Shown here in pieces: positions 10,826 through 21,500 of a stretch of 64,000 nucleotides of DNA. Source of the stretch: Thozetella sp. PMI_491 (taxonomy: Eukaryota > Ascomycota > Sordariomycetes > Chaetosphaeriales > Chaetosphaeriaceae). The position numbers and the translations under genes are program-made. The DNA is taken from the NCBI GenBank assembly GCA_021432635.1, contig MU270083.1:66114-130113 (forward strand), read 5' to 3'. The notes under the pieces are model-generated. The model made no database searches. It was not told where the DNA came from and was given only the letters and a program-made list of their open reading frames with translations. How positions within the stretch are numbered: position 1 is the stretch's first letter; each line of letters opens with the position of its first letter.

Positions 10826-13800
10826 CACCAGCGGAAGAGGCGATGGAACTATTTGTACGGGGCAGCTAGGAGCATCGGTATCGGGCGTTCACGGGGCGGT
10901 TGTATCATGATCGACTACAGGCATATTGAATAGGAGTCCAAGAAAGGCGGTCCACCGAGACGATGGACGGCGCGAACCGAGCCAATTGATTTTTAATCCT
11001 CATATACCAGGCCGAATACATTTGCACATTCAAAAACAACAGGTTCCCAGAGCTCTCGTCCCTACCTTGGTGCGCGACCCAACTCGAGAGGGGCGGGTGA
11101 AAGCGCTCGACGAAACAAATCTGCCTTTTGGTGAGGCGCACACAAGACAGGCGGCATTCCGGAGCGCGACCTCGGGCTGTGAGCAAGGGGTCCGGTCTTG
11201 GTTCCTCGTGTTGCGTCGGTGGCCGTGCGTGAGACCACAGCAACGTGATGTTCCACTCGTGTACTAACTGACTTATCACAACGGCCATTCTCGGGGGCCC
11301 AGAAGGTACAGTACGTGCTATTCTCGTCTCGTCCCCATAGATCTTGATTTGCCTAGAGGAATACCGCTTTCAACATGGGATTATACTCCCAAAGAGGCCA
11401 CCGCGACTCTGTCTAACGGTGTCCCGGCACTGTGGTTGGAGCTTGTCCTGTTGGCGGCAGCCTAATGGGCGAGCACTGCCGCCCACGTCGATACCCAGTC
11501 TGGGGTCCTATGATCGGGGACAACAAAGAAATAGGGTGCGGTCTGCTCCATGGGGCATGTTAGGCACCTTTCGTTGAAGCAACGATCTTGTTCCATCCTT
11601 CGCAGAGCGGCCAGCGGGGCTCATTTTCGCTACCGACCAGGATGAGCTGGGGCTGAGGTTTTAAGGTTGGGGCGATCGCAATGCAAGGGGGCGGAAACTC
11701 CGGGTCGATCTATGAAGTGGCCAGCTAAGACAGGTACCCCCTTCCGGACCGGGTAGGTACAGTATTTATGTGCTACGCAGTGGGCGTGCCTCCCCAAGCA
11801 GAAGTACAGCACTACAGAAGTACTATGGTATGCATCAGGTTCTAGTTCTCAAGCAGGCACGCCGATGACACTGTTAAATTGTGTGCAGGCGGGGAGGGAC
11901 TTATTTGATGTTCACCTGCCTCCCTCTTTCCCTTCCCCCTACGCCTAGTGGACCCCCTCGTTTAGAGAGGCCTTGAGCGAGTCGGCAGGACAGACGACAT
12001 TCTGCACATGCGTCACAACTGGACGATCCTGTCGGCCGCAGCAAGAGAAACGCCGCGACCTGTCCGGCGGCACGGAAAATTCGTCAAATGGTTCGTTCTT
12101 TCGCTGTCTAGTCTGCGGCGGGTCCGCTTAAGCTTTTGCCTGGTCAGCATGTAAATTGCGGCTAGATGAACATGGCAGGTGTAGGCGTTCGCGGGGTTTC
12201 CCGGACTAGGGTGACTACCCACATACATAGTACCTCTAGAGAGAGCTGCATGTTCTTGCCGAGAGAATTGGCACCGTGTCGACTGGTCATTTGCGTTGCT
12301 AACCAGTTCGAACGCTCTCCGATGCCAAGCTGCTCTGCGGACGAGCTTCTGGTGAGTCGAGCAACTGTTATCACGAGTTGCAATGGAACTCCCCGTTGGC
12401 ATCGAATCCCTCCTCGGTGCTCCCTCGCGCGGGTGTGGAGTCAACGTGACCGCCGAAGCCAGACACCTTGTTACAAACCGAAAACAGACTACAAGCTGTG
12501 CCTCCGGAGAAAGAACCATGGGGGTTGCCACCGTCATGCAAGCCCAACCCGCCAACGCTGGGGTGGGGGGCAGGATCCGGCTAGTGGGCGGGAGGGCGTC
12601 CATCAACCGTAGGCTCCTTCCCACCGTTCAGTATGGCAATCTAGTATGGACCAGCATGTTCGTCTTGGGCATCTTCGCGTCGGTCGATGGGCCTCTACCA
12701 AGTCCATTTCCGGGTTCGGCGGTGACAACTGGCCCTGTGCATCATAATTTGGCGGATCCAGGCACGGCACTGGTGCTTTATTAGTGTGGTTGGGGATCCC
12801 CGAGGCGGTCCCTGTGGTCACCATCTCCCTTGCCCCCGGCTACAGAATACATTTGCAGTAACGCAATGTTCGGCTGGCAAGGGCGGGGGGAGGGCGCATA
12901 GGGAAGGCTCTGCAGGTTCAGAAAGGGGTAATGAGCAATGGTTTCCGAAACCTACTAATTCGCACTGAGTGAAAACGAGTAATAGCAACTAATAAGGTGC
13001 GTAAAGCTCTGGCAACCTCACCCCTTTTTTGTCTCTTATGCATTTCCCATCCCTCCTTCCCCTTTATTGCTCTCTCGGACGTGCTACATTTCATATTACA
13101 TAGCCAGCGCTGTGGCTCCTATTGGCGTGTGCAGACTATGCAGGCCATCAAGGCCATGCGGGCCCTGCAGGTGCCGTATTGGCCGAGCCTGGGTATGAGA
13201 GCTGTGGTAGACGTACTGAGAGCCAATCTGAACGGGCTTCGGCACGAAGTGTCTGTTTAAGTTGTTGGGGGCTCCACCAAGGCTGCTTGCTTACCTTACT
13301 TACTACAGCACCACGTCGTGGTGGCCGATCCACCCGCAACGAACCACAGAAAACCAGAGGAAGCAAGACAACGACAGTCCTTGTGCCACTTTCCGACAGC
13401 ATTTTGCTGCATTGCCACCGGCCCCGCTACCGCTGCATGGCTTCTTGCGATCGCCTCGACGGTGCATGTGAACTGCGCATCGGCTAGTCCTAGAGCCACA
13501 TGACGGATCACACGAGCAAGTTCCTAGCCGGGAGGAAAAGGCCACCTTCACGCAGGAACAGCTAGCCAAGTGAACCCGCCTTAGGCGTTGGACTCGGTTA
13601 CTAGGGATGGCTCAAGAAGCGCGCCTGGCGGGGGGGGGGAGGGAGGGGCGGCTGCTCGTCGATCTTTCGTCCAACTAAGCTCGTGTCCCCCAGGTTCGGG
13701 CCAACGAGAAAGAGAGAAAGATTGCCAAAAGCCGCCACATGCAGGCCAAAAATAAGGCAGCTTAGCAAGCAGGCATACATGCATCGTAAAAAATTGGCCC

Positions 13801-14604
13801 GGTTACCTCATTGAAGGAGGAGAGAGGCTGCCTTTTGGGCACCGACGACGGCGACACAGAGTCTCAGGGAAGGGCCATCTCGTCTCGTCCATTTCGAGAG
13901 TTATGCAAGCATCGCCATCTCGGCGGCAAGCTCTAGGTCCTGCAAGAAGCAAAGAGCCGCCACGGCAGGAGGGCAAAGAGAGCACACAAGGCTGGAGGGC
14001 TGAGGTCTGGTTGTTTCCTGGCTTGCACCTGCCCTGCCCCTGCCGGGTGCTGAACTGTGGAGTGCATCTTGCATTCAGCCCAACAGAGACGGCCAGGGCC
14101 AGGCCAGGCGCCCTTTTTATTTTGTGAGCGGCTGTTGGCGTAGAGAGAGCGAGAGGGACGAGCGTGGCGGCTCCCTCGCAGCCTTCCCAACCACCCCTGT
14201 CTCCTTTGCTTGAGGCCCCCCTCTTTACGAAACATCTCTTCGGCTCCTCTGTCAGCTTTCCACCTCTCCTCTCTCTCAACATCGTCGTGCCTCGCGTGAC
14301 TCGACGAAAAGAAAAATCTGCTCTGGCTTCGCAGCCCATCGTCGACTGTCGCTTGGAGCCTCTGGTAAGAGCTTTGATTGGGCTGCAGCTTGTCACCTCT
14401 CGCCCTCGACCCGGCTGAGGTGAGCTACCCCCCAAGGACTCCTAAAAAAGACCCTGCCGCGCGCCGAAAGCGGGGTTCATCAAACCACGGCGAGGAGCTC
14501 CGGCGCAATCGAGAGCGCCCACGTCACCCCGCACCGCAACGTCCATCCCTGAACACGACCCGGTCGCTCCAAATCCCGACGGCCCCGCGAGCACCCTCCT
14601 AGCC
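10826..14604. other. Intergenic, upstream of the annexin gene
   Basis: About 3.8 kb. Open frames here (up to 210 codons at 13803-14435, minus) have no domain. From about 14,110 the plus strand carries a CT-rich stretch with short AG-rich runs, which fits the annexin promoter and leader. A short AT-rich motif (ctttttattttgtg, about 14,111) could be a core promoter but I cannot fix it. No RNA gene or mobile element seen. Confidence 0.45.
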
Positions 14605-17281
14605 ATGTCGCTGCAGGTTGACGACAGCGGCCGGCGCGGGCGCTCCCGCTCGCCCTCGGGCCGCCGCCGAGAGCGGGATGAAGACGACTACGAGCGCGAG
14701 CGTGATCGGAGCCGTGGCCGCCCGCCCGTCGATGCCGTCTCTTACTCCGAGGGCCCAGGCGGCGATCGTGATGCTGCTTACGAGTACGAGCGCCTGGCAG
14801 GTGCGCAGGTGCGCACCGCCTCGCCGCCCGACAATGCCTACTACGGCCGCGGCTCCCACGAGCGGGTGAGCAGCGACGTGGGGGTCAAGCACGGCGACGG
14901 CCGCCGCGAGAAGGATCACCGCTACGAGAAAGAGCGCGATCGCGACTCGGATCGCGAGCGGGACAAGGCCAGGGACGCGCATCGCGCCAGCCTGCAGTTT
15001 CTCCCCCAGAAATACGCCTCCAAGATGGCCCCGGACGAGGCCCCCGAGTCTCCCCGCTACTCTCGCGAGTCGGTTGCCCGTGACCGGGAGCGCGAGAAGG
15101 ATCGGGACTCGGACCGGGAGCGTGAGCGCGAGCGCCAGCGAGCACAACAACGCTACGAAGAGCGGGAGCGCGATAAGGACCGCGGGCAAGAGCGCGGGCA
15201 GGACCGTGATTCCGACCGGGAGCGTGAGCGCGAGCGTCAGCGGGCACGAGAGCGCTTCGAAGAGCGGGACCGCGACAAGGACCGCGGGCAGGACCGTGGA
15301 CAGGACCGTGACTCCGACCGGGAGCGGGAGCGTGAACGCCAGCGGGCACGGGAACGCTACGAGGAGCGTGAGAGGGACAAGGACAAGGACAAGGACAGGG
15401 GATATGGCCGTGACCGCGACCGCGACCGGCGAGACAAGTACGAGGAAGACCTAGCTTACGGCAGCGGGCCCATCCCGCCAGCAGCACCCAAGCCCAGCGC
15501 CAGACCAAAGTCGCCGCTCCCTGACTCGCCCTCGGCGTCTTACAAGTATGCCGAGCCCAAGCAGTGGGAATACTCCAAGCCCAGCGATGGTCTCACCTAC
15601 AACTCCGCCGGTGACGACCCCCGCCGCAGCAGCTCGTACTTGGGCGGGCCAGACCCTAGGCAGTCCTCATCGTCGATGCGGGCGCCAAGCCCCGGACCGG
15701 AGCGCCGAGAGTCGACCAAGAAGTACAACCGGGACTCGTACTTGGACGACGGCCGGGGCGTCGTCACGATCGAGCCGGGCGCGGGTAGCCGCGGACGGCG
15801 AGATGCATCCCCCGGACCCACCAGGTCTGCCATGAAACGCGATGCCTCACCCGGCCCTCTCAAGTCCGCCATGAAGCGGGATGCCTCGCCACAGCCGCCA
15901 ACCGCTCGTATGTCGAGCCTCTCGGTGCAGACTGGGCTAGGCGCTGCTGCAGGACTCTCCCTGGCCGCCGCCCCAGGCTCGCCGCTTCTTGAATCGTACC
16001 ACGGAACCTACCAGTCCATGTCACCCATGCCATCCCCCCTGTTGCTCCCTAACCACGGAAGCAACGAACACATTGAAACTGTATCTCCCATCGGCTCCGA
16101 CGACGAGCGAGGCGACAAGAAGCGGTCCCGCCGGGCGCGCTTCCACGACCCAGTAGATGATGCTGCTCGCCTGGCCAAGGCTCTGAAGGGCGAGAAGCGC
16201 GCGCCTGAGATCGAGCCATTGATCGAGATCCTCCCCGGCCTCACCCAGGAGCAGGTGATGGAGCTGCGTGTCGAGTACAAGCGGCTGGTCAAGACAGGCT
16301 CCGAGCGCAAGGGCGTCAACATTGCCAAGCACATCCGCGCGCGGCTCAAGGATGAGGACCCGTCGCTGATGAAGGCATGCTACGCGACCGCTCTCGGTCA
16401 GTGGGAAAGCGAGGCCTACTGGGCCAATTTCTGGTACCAGGGCGACAAGACGCGCCGCGAGCTGCTGATCGAGGCCCTAATGGGCCGCACCAACGACGAG
16501 ATTCGCGAGATCAAAGCCGGCTTCAGTGACAAGAAATACTCCAACAGCTTAAGCAAGTGCATGAGGACGGAGCTCAAGGAGGACAAATTCAAGAAGGCCG
16601 TGTTGCTCGTGCTCGATGAGCAGCGTATGGATGAGTACGACGCGTACGGCCGCCCGGTCCGAATCGACATGGACCTGGTGCGCGACGATGTCAAGCAGCT
16701 GCACCATGCAGTCAAGAGCGAAAAGGGAGGCGAGAGCCTGATGATCACTATCGTCGTGCAGCGGAGTGACTCGCATCTCCGCGAAGTGCTGCGCAAGTAC
16801 ACGGAGCACTACGGTTCGAACCTTGCGAAAGACGCCCTGAAGAAGAGCGGCAACCTGGTGGTACGTATCTCTGCTTAGCCCACCTCAGATGACCCTCAAC
16901 ATACCTGAACTATCTGCCACGCCCTGTATGCCAGACAAGCAGCTTGCTGACTCCACTTAGGGCGAGGTGCTCGCGCACATTCTCAATGGCGTCATTAACA
17001 AGCCCGCGCGAGACGCTCTCCTGCTCCACCATGCTGTGACGGCATCTAAGCGGGACGAGCTGCGACGAGAGCTGCTCATCTCGCGGTTGGTGCGCTATCA
17101 CTGGGACCGCAAGCACATGGCCGCTATCAAACACGCCTATCGCGAGCGCTACGGCCAGGACTTGCAGGAGGTTGTGCGGCAGGCCACCAGCGGCGACTGG
17201 GGCGAGTTCTGCCGCGCCTTGTGCATCTCCCGTATGCCGGACGACGTGAAGCGGGTCGAGAGGGTCGAGATCATTCGGTAA
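14605..17281 (+). CDS. Annexin (fungal XIV type) with long charged N-terminal extension
   Basis: Annexins bind acidic phospholipid membranes in a calcium-dependent way. Two exons, 14605-16860 and 16961-17281, give about 858 residues. The 100-nt intron starts GTACGT, carries GCTGAC and ends CACTTAG; it is phase 0 and joins SGNLV to GEVLAHILNG inside the third annexin repeat. Residues 1 to about 300 are dominated by Arg/Asp/Glu dipeptides with three 34-residue tandem copies. About 300-500 is a Ser/Pro-rich linker with three RDASPGP-like motifs. The four-repeat annexin core is about 515-858, with helices such as LTQEQVMELRVEYKRLV and TRRELLIEALMGRTNDEI. The last repeat (SKRDELRRELLISRLVRYHW) is complete. 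Classic type II calcium loops (GxGT..D/E) are not obvious to me, as in other fungal XIV annexins. The start ATG has a good context (TAGCCATGTC). Upstream is a long GC-rich gap; a small secreted protein gene follows 559 bp downstream. Confidence 0.88.
15100..15405 (+). repeat. 102-bp coding minisatellite, three copies
   Basis: GAT/GAC-CGG/CGT-GA(C/T)-TC starts recur at 15100, 15202 and 15304, exactly 102 bp apart. Each unit encodes 34 residues of the pattern DRDSDRERERERQRA then RYEERERDKDRGQ. The copies keep the frame, so gain or loss of a unit changes protein length only. Confidence 0.85.
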
Positions 17282-17839
17282 AGGGAGTCCCAACATAAAA
17301 GTCGGGGGCTCGTAAAGTTTGCTTGCCGCTTGGGTGGACCATACATCCACCGTGTTGAACATCGATACCAGGGTTTGGGAGCAGATTAATTTTGAGTAAC
17401 ATCCAAAAGTGGCTAAGGAGGCGCCAGATATCTTGTGAACCAAGTAGTCTCTTTCGTATTCTCGCGGCCATTGGTGCAGTGTTTTGTTCTCCCACATCCC
17501 TGAACTTTCCGCTTGTTATACATACCGCCGTGGCTGTGAGCTTCTGCGACCTAGCTTCTCTGTGGCCGACTCCCGAAGTCAGTCTCTGTTCATCTGCGTG
17601 CATTATACAGACCGAACAAGGCCGCCATGTGATTACGGATGATAAGTTTTCTGGGACCCGCCATGTAGCAGTGCCCTACCCGGTAAGGGATATAACTCAA
17701 TACCTATCTCCATCGACTGGAGTGTCGAAGGATAAGGAGGCCACGTCCCTGCTTCGCACCTGGTGCACGCCCAAAGAATTCTTTGAGATTCCCAAACACG
17801 AGTGCCGTGGGCCAGTCTACTCCAGCCTTTTCGACCAAC
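17282..17839. other. Intergenic, annexin 3' end and small secreted protein promoter
   Basis: 558 bp between two plus-strand genes. It must hold the annexin 3' end and the promoter of the next gene. No clear TATA box or other feature. A frame open from 17783 covers the secreted protein start but begins 19 codons early. Confidence 0.5.
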
Positions 17840-18561
17840 ATGGTGTCCTTTCGGCGGCTATTCGTCATCGTAACGGCGGCGGTTGGCACATTGAGCGAGA
17901 GCGATGCCGTGGAGGGGACCTTCAACGGGGTGCAGGAGGAGAACATCTTGGGAGCTATGGAGTGCCTCTCCCAGTGGTGTGCGAACAACTACATCTCCAA
18001 GGGTGGCAAGGTGCGCTGTGTGCAGGGTGACGCCGTCGTCTACGCCTGCAATTATGGTTACCTGCAGCCGTGCGATGGACGGGAGCTGCGAGAAAGCTAT
18101 GAGCAGCTCAAGAATCTGAAACAGGGATCCCAGACGGGCTACATGTACTTCTCGCAGTGGAAGAAGACGTAAGTTGAGCCGCCCCTGCTCGTTCTTTTCG
18201 GATCCCTTCTCTTAATGTTTCGATGAGCGCATGGACTAACCGTCTTCCCAGCCTCGGCTACGACAGATGGTGCCCGAAGGTAGGTCATCATGCCCCAAGC
18301 CTCGACGCCCATACCCCCTAACCCCATCCGAGGGATCTCCATGACGCTCGTGATGTAGCCATACTGACGTTCCTCGTGAAGGGAGAGTGCAACAACGGCT
18401 TCAAGGAGGGGCACCCCGGAGAGCACTGCACGAACACTGTTATGCAGGAGTGGCAGGTTGACATTCAAGGCGAGCATGGACGCATCGTGAGCATGGCGCA
18501 CAACCGGCTGGGCCCAGAGCATGGGAACGCCTTCGCAGGGCAGAAAGCACAGGCCGACTGA
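17840..18561 (+). CDS. Small secreted cysteine-rich protein (effector-like)
   Basis: Three exons, 17840-18168, 18252-18279 and 18382-18561, 178 residues. Intron 1 (83 nt, GTAAGT, GACTAAC, CCCAG) and intron 2 (102 nt, GTAGGT, ACTGACG, GTGAAG) follow the fungal pattern. The middle exon is only 28 nt and encodes LGYDRWCPK with split ends. The ATG chosen starts MVSFRRLFVIVTAAVGTLSE, a signal peptide; the frame is open 19 codons further upstream. The mature part has eight cysteines in the order C-x5-C, C-x10-C-x7-C and C-x4-C-x13-C, enough for four disulfides. No domain recognised. Size, signal peptide and paired cysteines suit a secreted effector-like or antimicrobial protein, but that is inference. 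The last 30 residues are polar and lack cysteines. Confidence 0.75.
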
Positions 18562-21500
18562 GCTGAACGATCAGGGGCGGTGTGGATTCCATGGCGTTTG
18601 CAGAAGGCTGGCTGTCGGGTTCACCGTGGCAATGGGATTGGATGTCTGCATTGGCAGCCGCCGGGCATGTATTCCTCACATAGTGGATCGTTGCTCCGGG
18701 GTAAATAAAACAAGGGACAGTCAGGGTTGGACTGGCTTCTTAAGGACCAAGTACGCTTTCCCCAGGCTGCAATTCGGCCAATCGCAACAGCTCTCAAGAC
18801 CTGTCAGCTGCTGCAGCTCGGAGCCGACAACTGCCGTGGCTTGCATGCACTTGCCAACTACACGGCAGGCGTGCATGTCATTGGTCCCCACGCGACTTCC
18901 CTAGGAGCATATAAAAAAGTGCCTTCCTCCTCTGCACCCCGCAACCAGGCGCATCTCATGGCGCAACGACGGAGTAAGAGGGCGGCCCGAGTGCCCCAAA
19001 AAATACCAAGTCCCGTGAATGTGGAAAAGGAGCCTGCAGGAACTCCCAATTTGCCTGCATATTCAGGATATTCCGCTATCGGGGTGGCTCTGTATCGCAG
19101 GAGTAAGGCCACGGATCCGAGCGGTCCGGAGGAGGCGGCGGTAGGGCTCGGCCGAGTGGCCCGGGGCCGCCGGCCGGCCGGAAACACCACCAGCCTATCA
19201 AAATATCCGGTTACAGGAATAACGACAGAATTAGCGACTTGGCTCTCGTCGCCCCGCCCCAGACCCTCAGAGAGGGCCCTGGGAAGTCCGGCATGCCCGG
19301 AGGCCTGCGTCTCCGTCCCCAAACCCCCTCCCCCCCGCCTTCAAGGCCTCAGCTCGAGTGCCGCGACAGCGTGTCCAGGATCGCATCCAGCCCGGTTCCT
19401 TCAACACCAGAAGCCTCATTCTTGCGGCTGAAGCTCACAGCGGCGCTCCAATGCCCGGCTGATCATCACTCCCGGAGGATTAACCCGTCCCTTCGAGGGA
19501 TGTAGGCGAGATAGTTGGTCCCTGGACGCGCCGCATCAACAAACATAGCAGCCCCAGTTATGCTGGTGTCAAAGGGACCAAGGACCTCCGGGCATTGTGA
19601 TGAACATGCTTCCCTGGAGGAGGACTTTGTCCTCCAGCCGTAACGCCCAGGTGGTCGCGGGCATGGAAATGGGATTAGGGAACAGCATGAACCGAGCTCC
19701 CTCCTCAGGACATGTCTCGACGCGGAGGGGAGCCTAGCCAGTAGAGAGTCACCTCTCAGACCTAAGGGTCTAGGAGACCGCTGCCGAGGCAGACACCGGC
19801 GCCGGCAGAACTTACCGAGTCACGGCAGATGAGATGCCGGCATTCTCAAGACGATGGAAACGGTGATCCATGTCTGTAGAGCACCGTTTTCCTCTGGCAT
19901 CCGGGGTCGACGTGCTGTCTCATGCAAGGCTGACGATTCAGAAAGGTCCCCCCCCCCCTTTCTGGAGTCATGCACTTACCGCGTGGGGGGCGTATGCAAT
20001 AGTGCGGGTGCCCTCATCTCCGGTCGGATGCGAAAAAGATCTCTGCATACCTCTAGGGCCTTGGTAAGCTTCTCCCCTCTCCCCTTCCGGCATGCATTCC
20101 GGATAGCTTGGGAAGTCGTGCAGGCCGCCGCGCGAGACAAACTGCGGTACCAGCGGGAGGGTGTGGACCTTGAAGCCAAGGGCACAGACTAAGGGGGCCG
20201 TGTCGATCGCAAAAGCCCTTCGCATCCCCTAGCTCGCCATCAAACGACTCCATCGCCGGCCGGCCGCTCGGTCTCCCGATCGTCCTCGGGGTCCTCCCCA
20301 CAGCGGGCGAGGCGCACGAGGCGGCGTGACATAGGCGCCGGCCCTTGCGTAGGCTTGCTGAGATGCAGATCACATCTGTGCAGAGTCGCATCACGGGAAG
20401 GGCCGACTTGGAAGGGTCGCTCGCCTCATCGTTAAGTTTACCTGGCCACGTGGAGGGGATGGAGTTCTAATGCGCAAAGCAGATCGTGCTGTGGCGAGTA
20501 GCTGGCGCAGCAAACACTACTCTAAAATCCCGGAATTGGTGGAGATCGAGAGACAAGCGATTACCTGCTGCCACATGTGCAGCAGGCAGCCCATGTGAGC
20601 ATTGCCGACAGAGCTGCAGTGGCCTTGTGTCAAGCGGCGGGGGGGGAGAGGGGGCGACGAGAAAGATCGCGATCTACGACGGCCGTGGCGCTCTGTCGCG
20701 CCACCCCGCACCGCACGTGGGCGTGAGCGCCGGTTGACGGATAACGGCTAGGGCCGGGAATGAGAGGCGAATTATCATGTGAGTAGACACGACGAGGAGG
20801 GGGTGAGACCAACATCCGCCCACCTCCTCGGCACCCGAAGGCTACGGATCGGGGCGCGGCGGGAGGGTGGTCGACCCCTGGCTGCGCGCACCCACACGGG
20901 TCGGAGGGTGTGGGAGATACCAAGAGCGAACAGGGAAGAGGGGGTAACAGAGATGGTTGGGGTGAACCCGGGAGGCAGAAGAGCTGAGCTCCAGGGATCT
21001 CGCCTCGCTGTCGCCTCGTCGCATCGGCCGTGGATGCAGGGACTCGGCCGGGCGCGGGCCGAAGGGTTCGGAGAAGCCGCATGAGCCGGCCTCTCGTACG
21101 AGACCCAACGCGGCCGTCAATGCACCAAAACTATGCCTGTAAGTCCGGACTGCCGGGACCCTTGATGCAGGGTCTGCCAGAATGATCTGGGTGCGCCTGA
21201 CTGCCGTGGCTCGAGACAACCAACGTCCCTGCAGAGAACCCGCAGAGAGAGACAGCGCCAAAGGGACAGAGCAAACCCGCCGGCAAAGATCCTTCGGAAG
21301 TCGTCTATACTCCGCTGCAAAGCCTACCAAGCTAGGAACTTCTCTACCCGCCGCGACAGCACGCCCAGCTTCCCGGGACCCGGGACCCGTCGCCCAGGAG
21401 GCCGGATCAGTGGCGACTTGACACGGCAGCTAAGTTGGCGCATCTCTAGGGGGGCGTGGACAGAGCAGCCCTACGCTGCTACATCACAGCACGAGCCTCA

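Noticed and set aside
14599-15508. Minus-strand frames of about 200 codons opposite the annexin extension
   Set aside because: Antisense shadow of the Arg/Asp/Glu repeats; no independent features.
18727-19431. 234-codon frame downstream of the secreted protein
   Set aside because: Patternless sequence with no domain; length is within chance expectation for six frames of GC-rich DNA.
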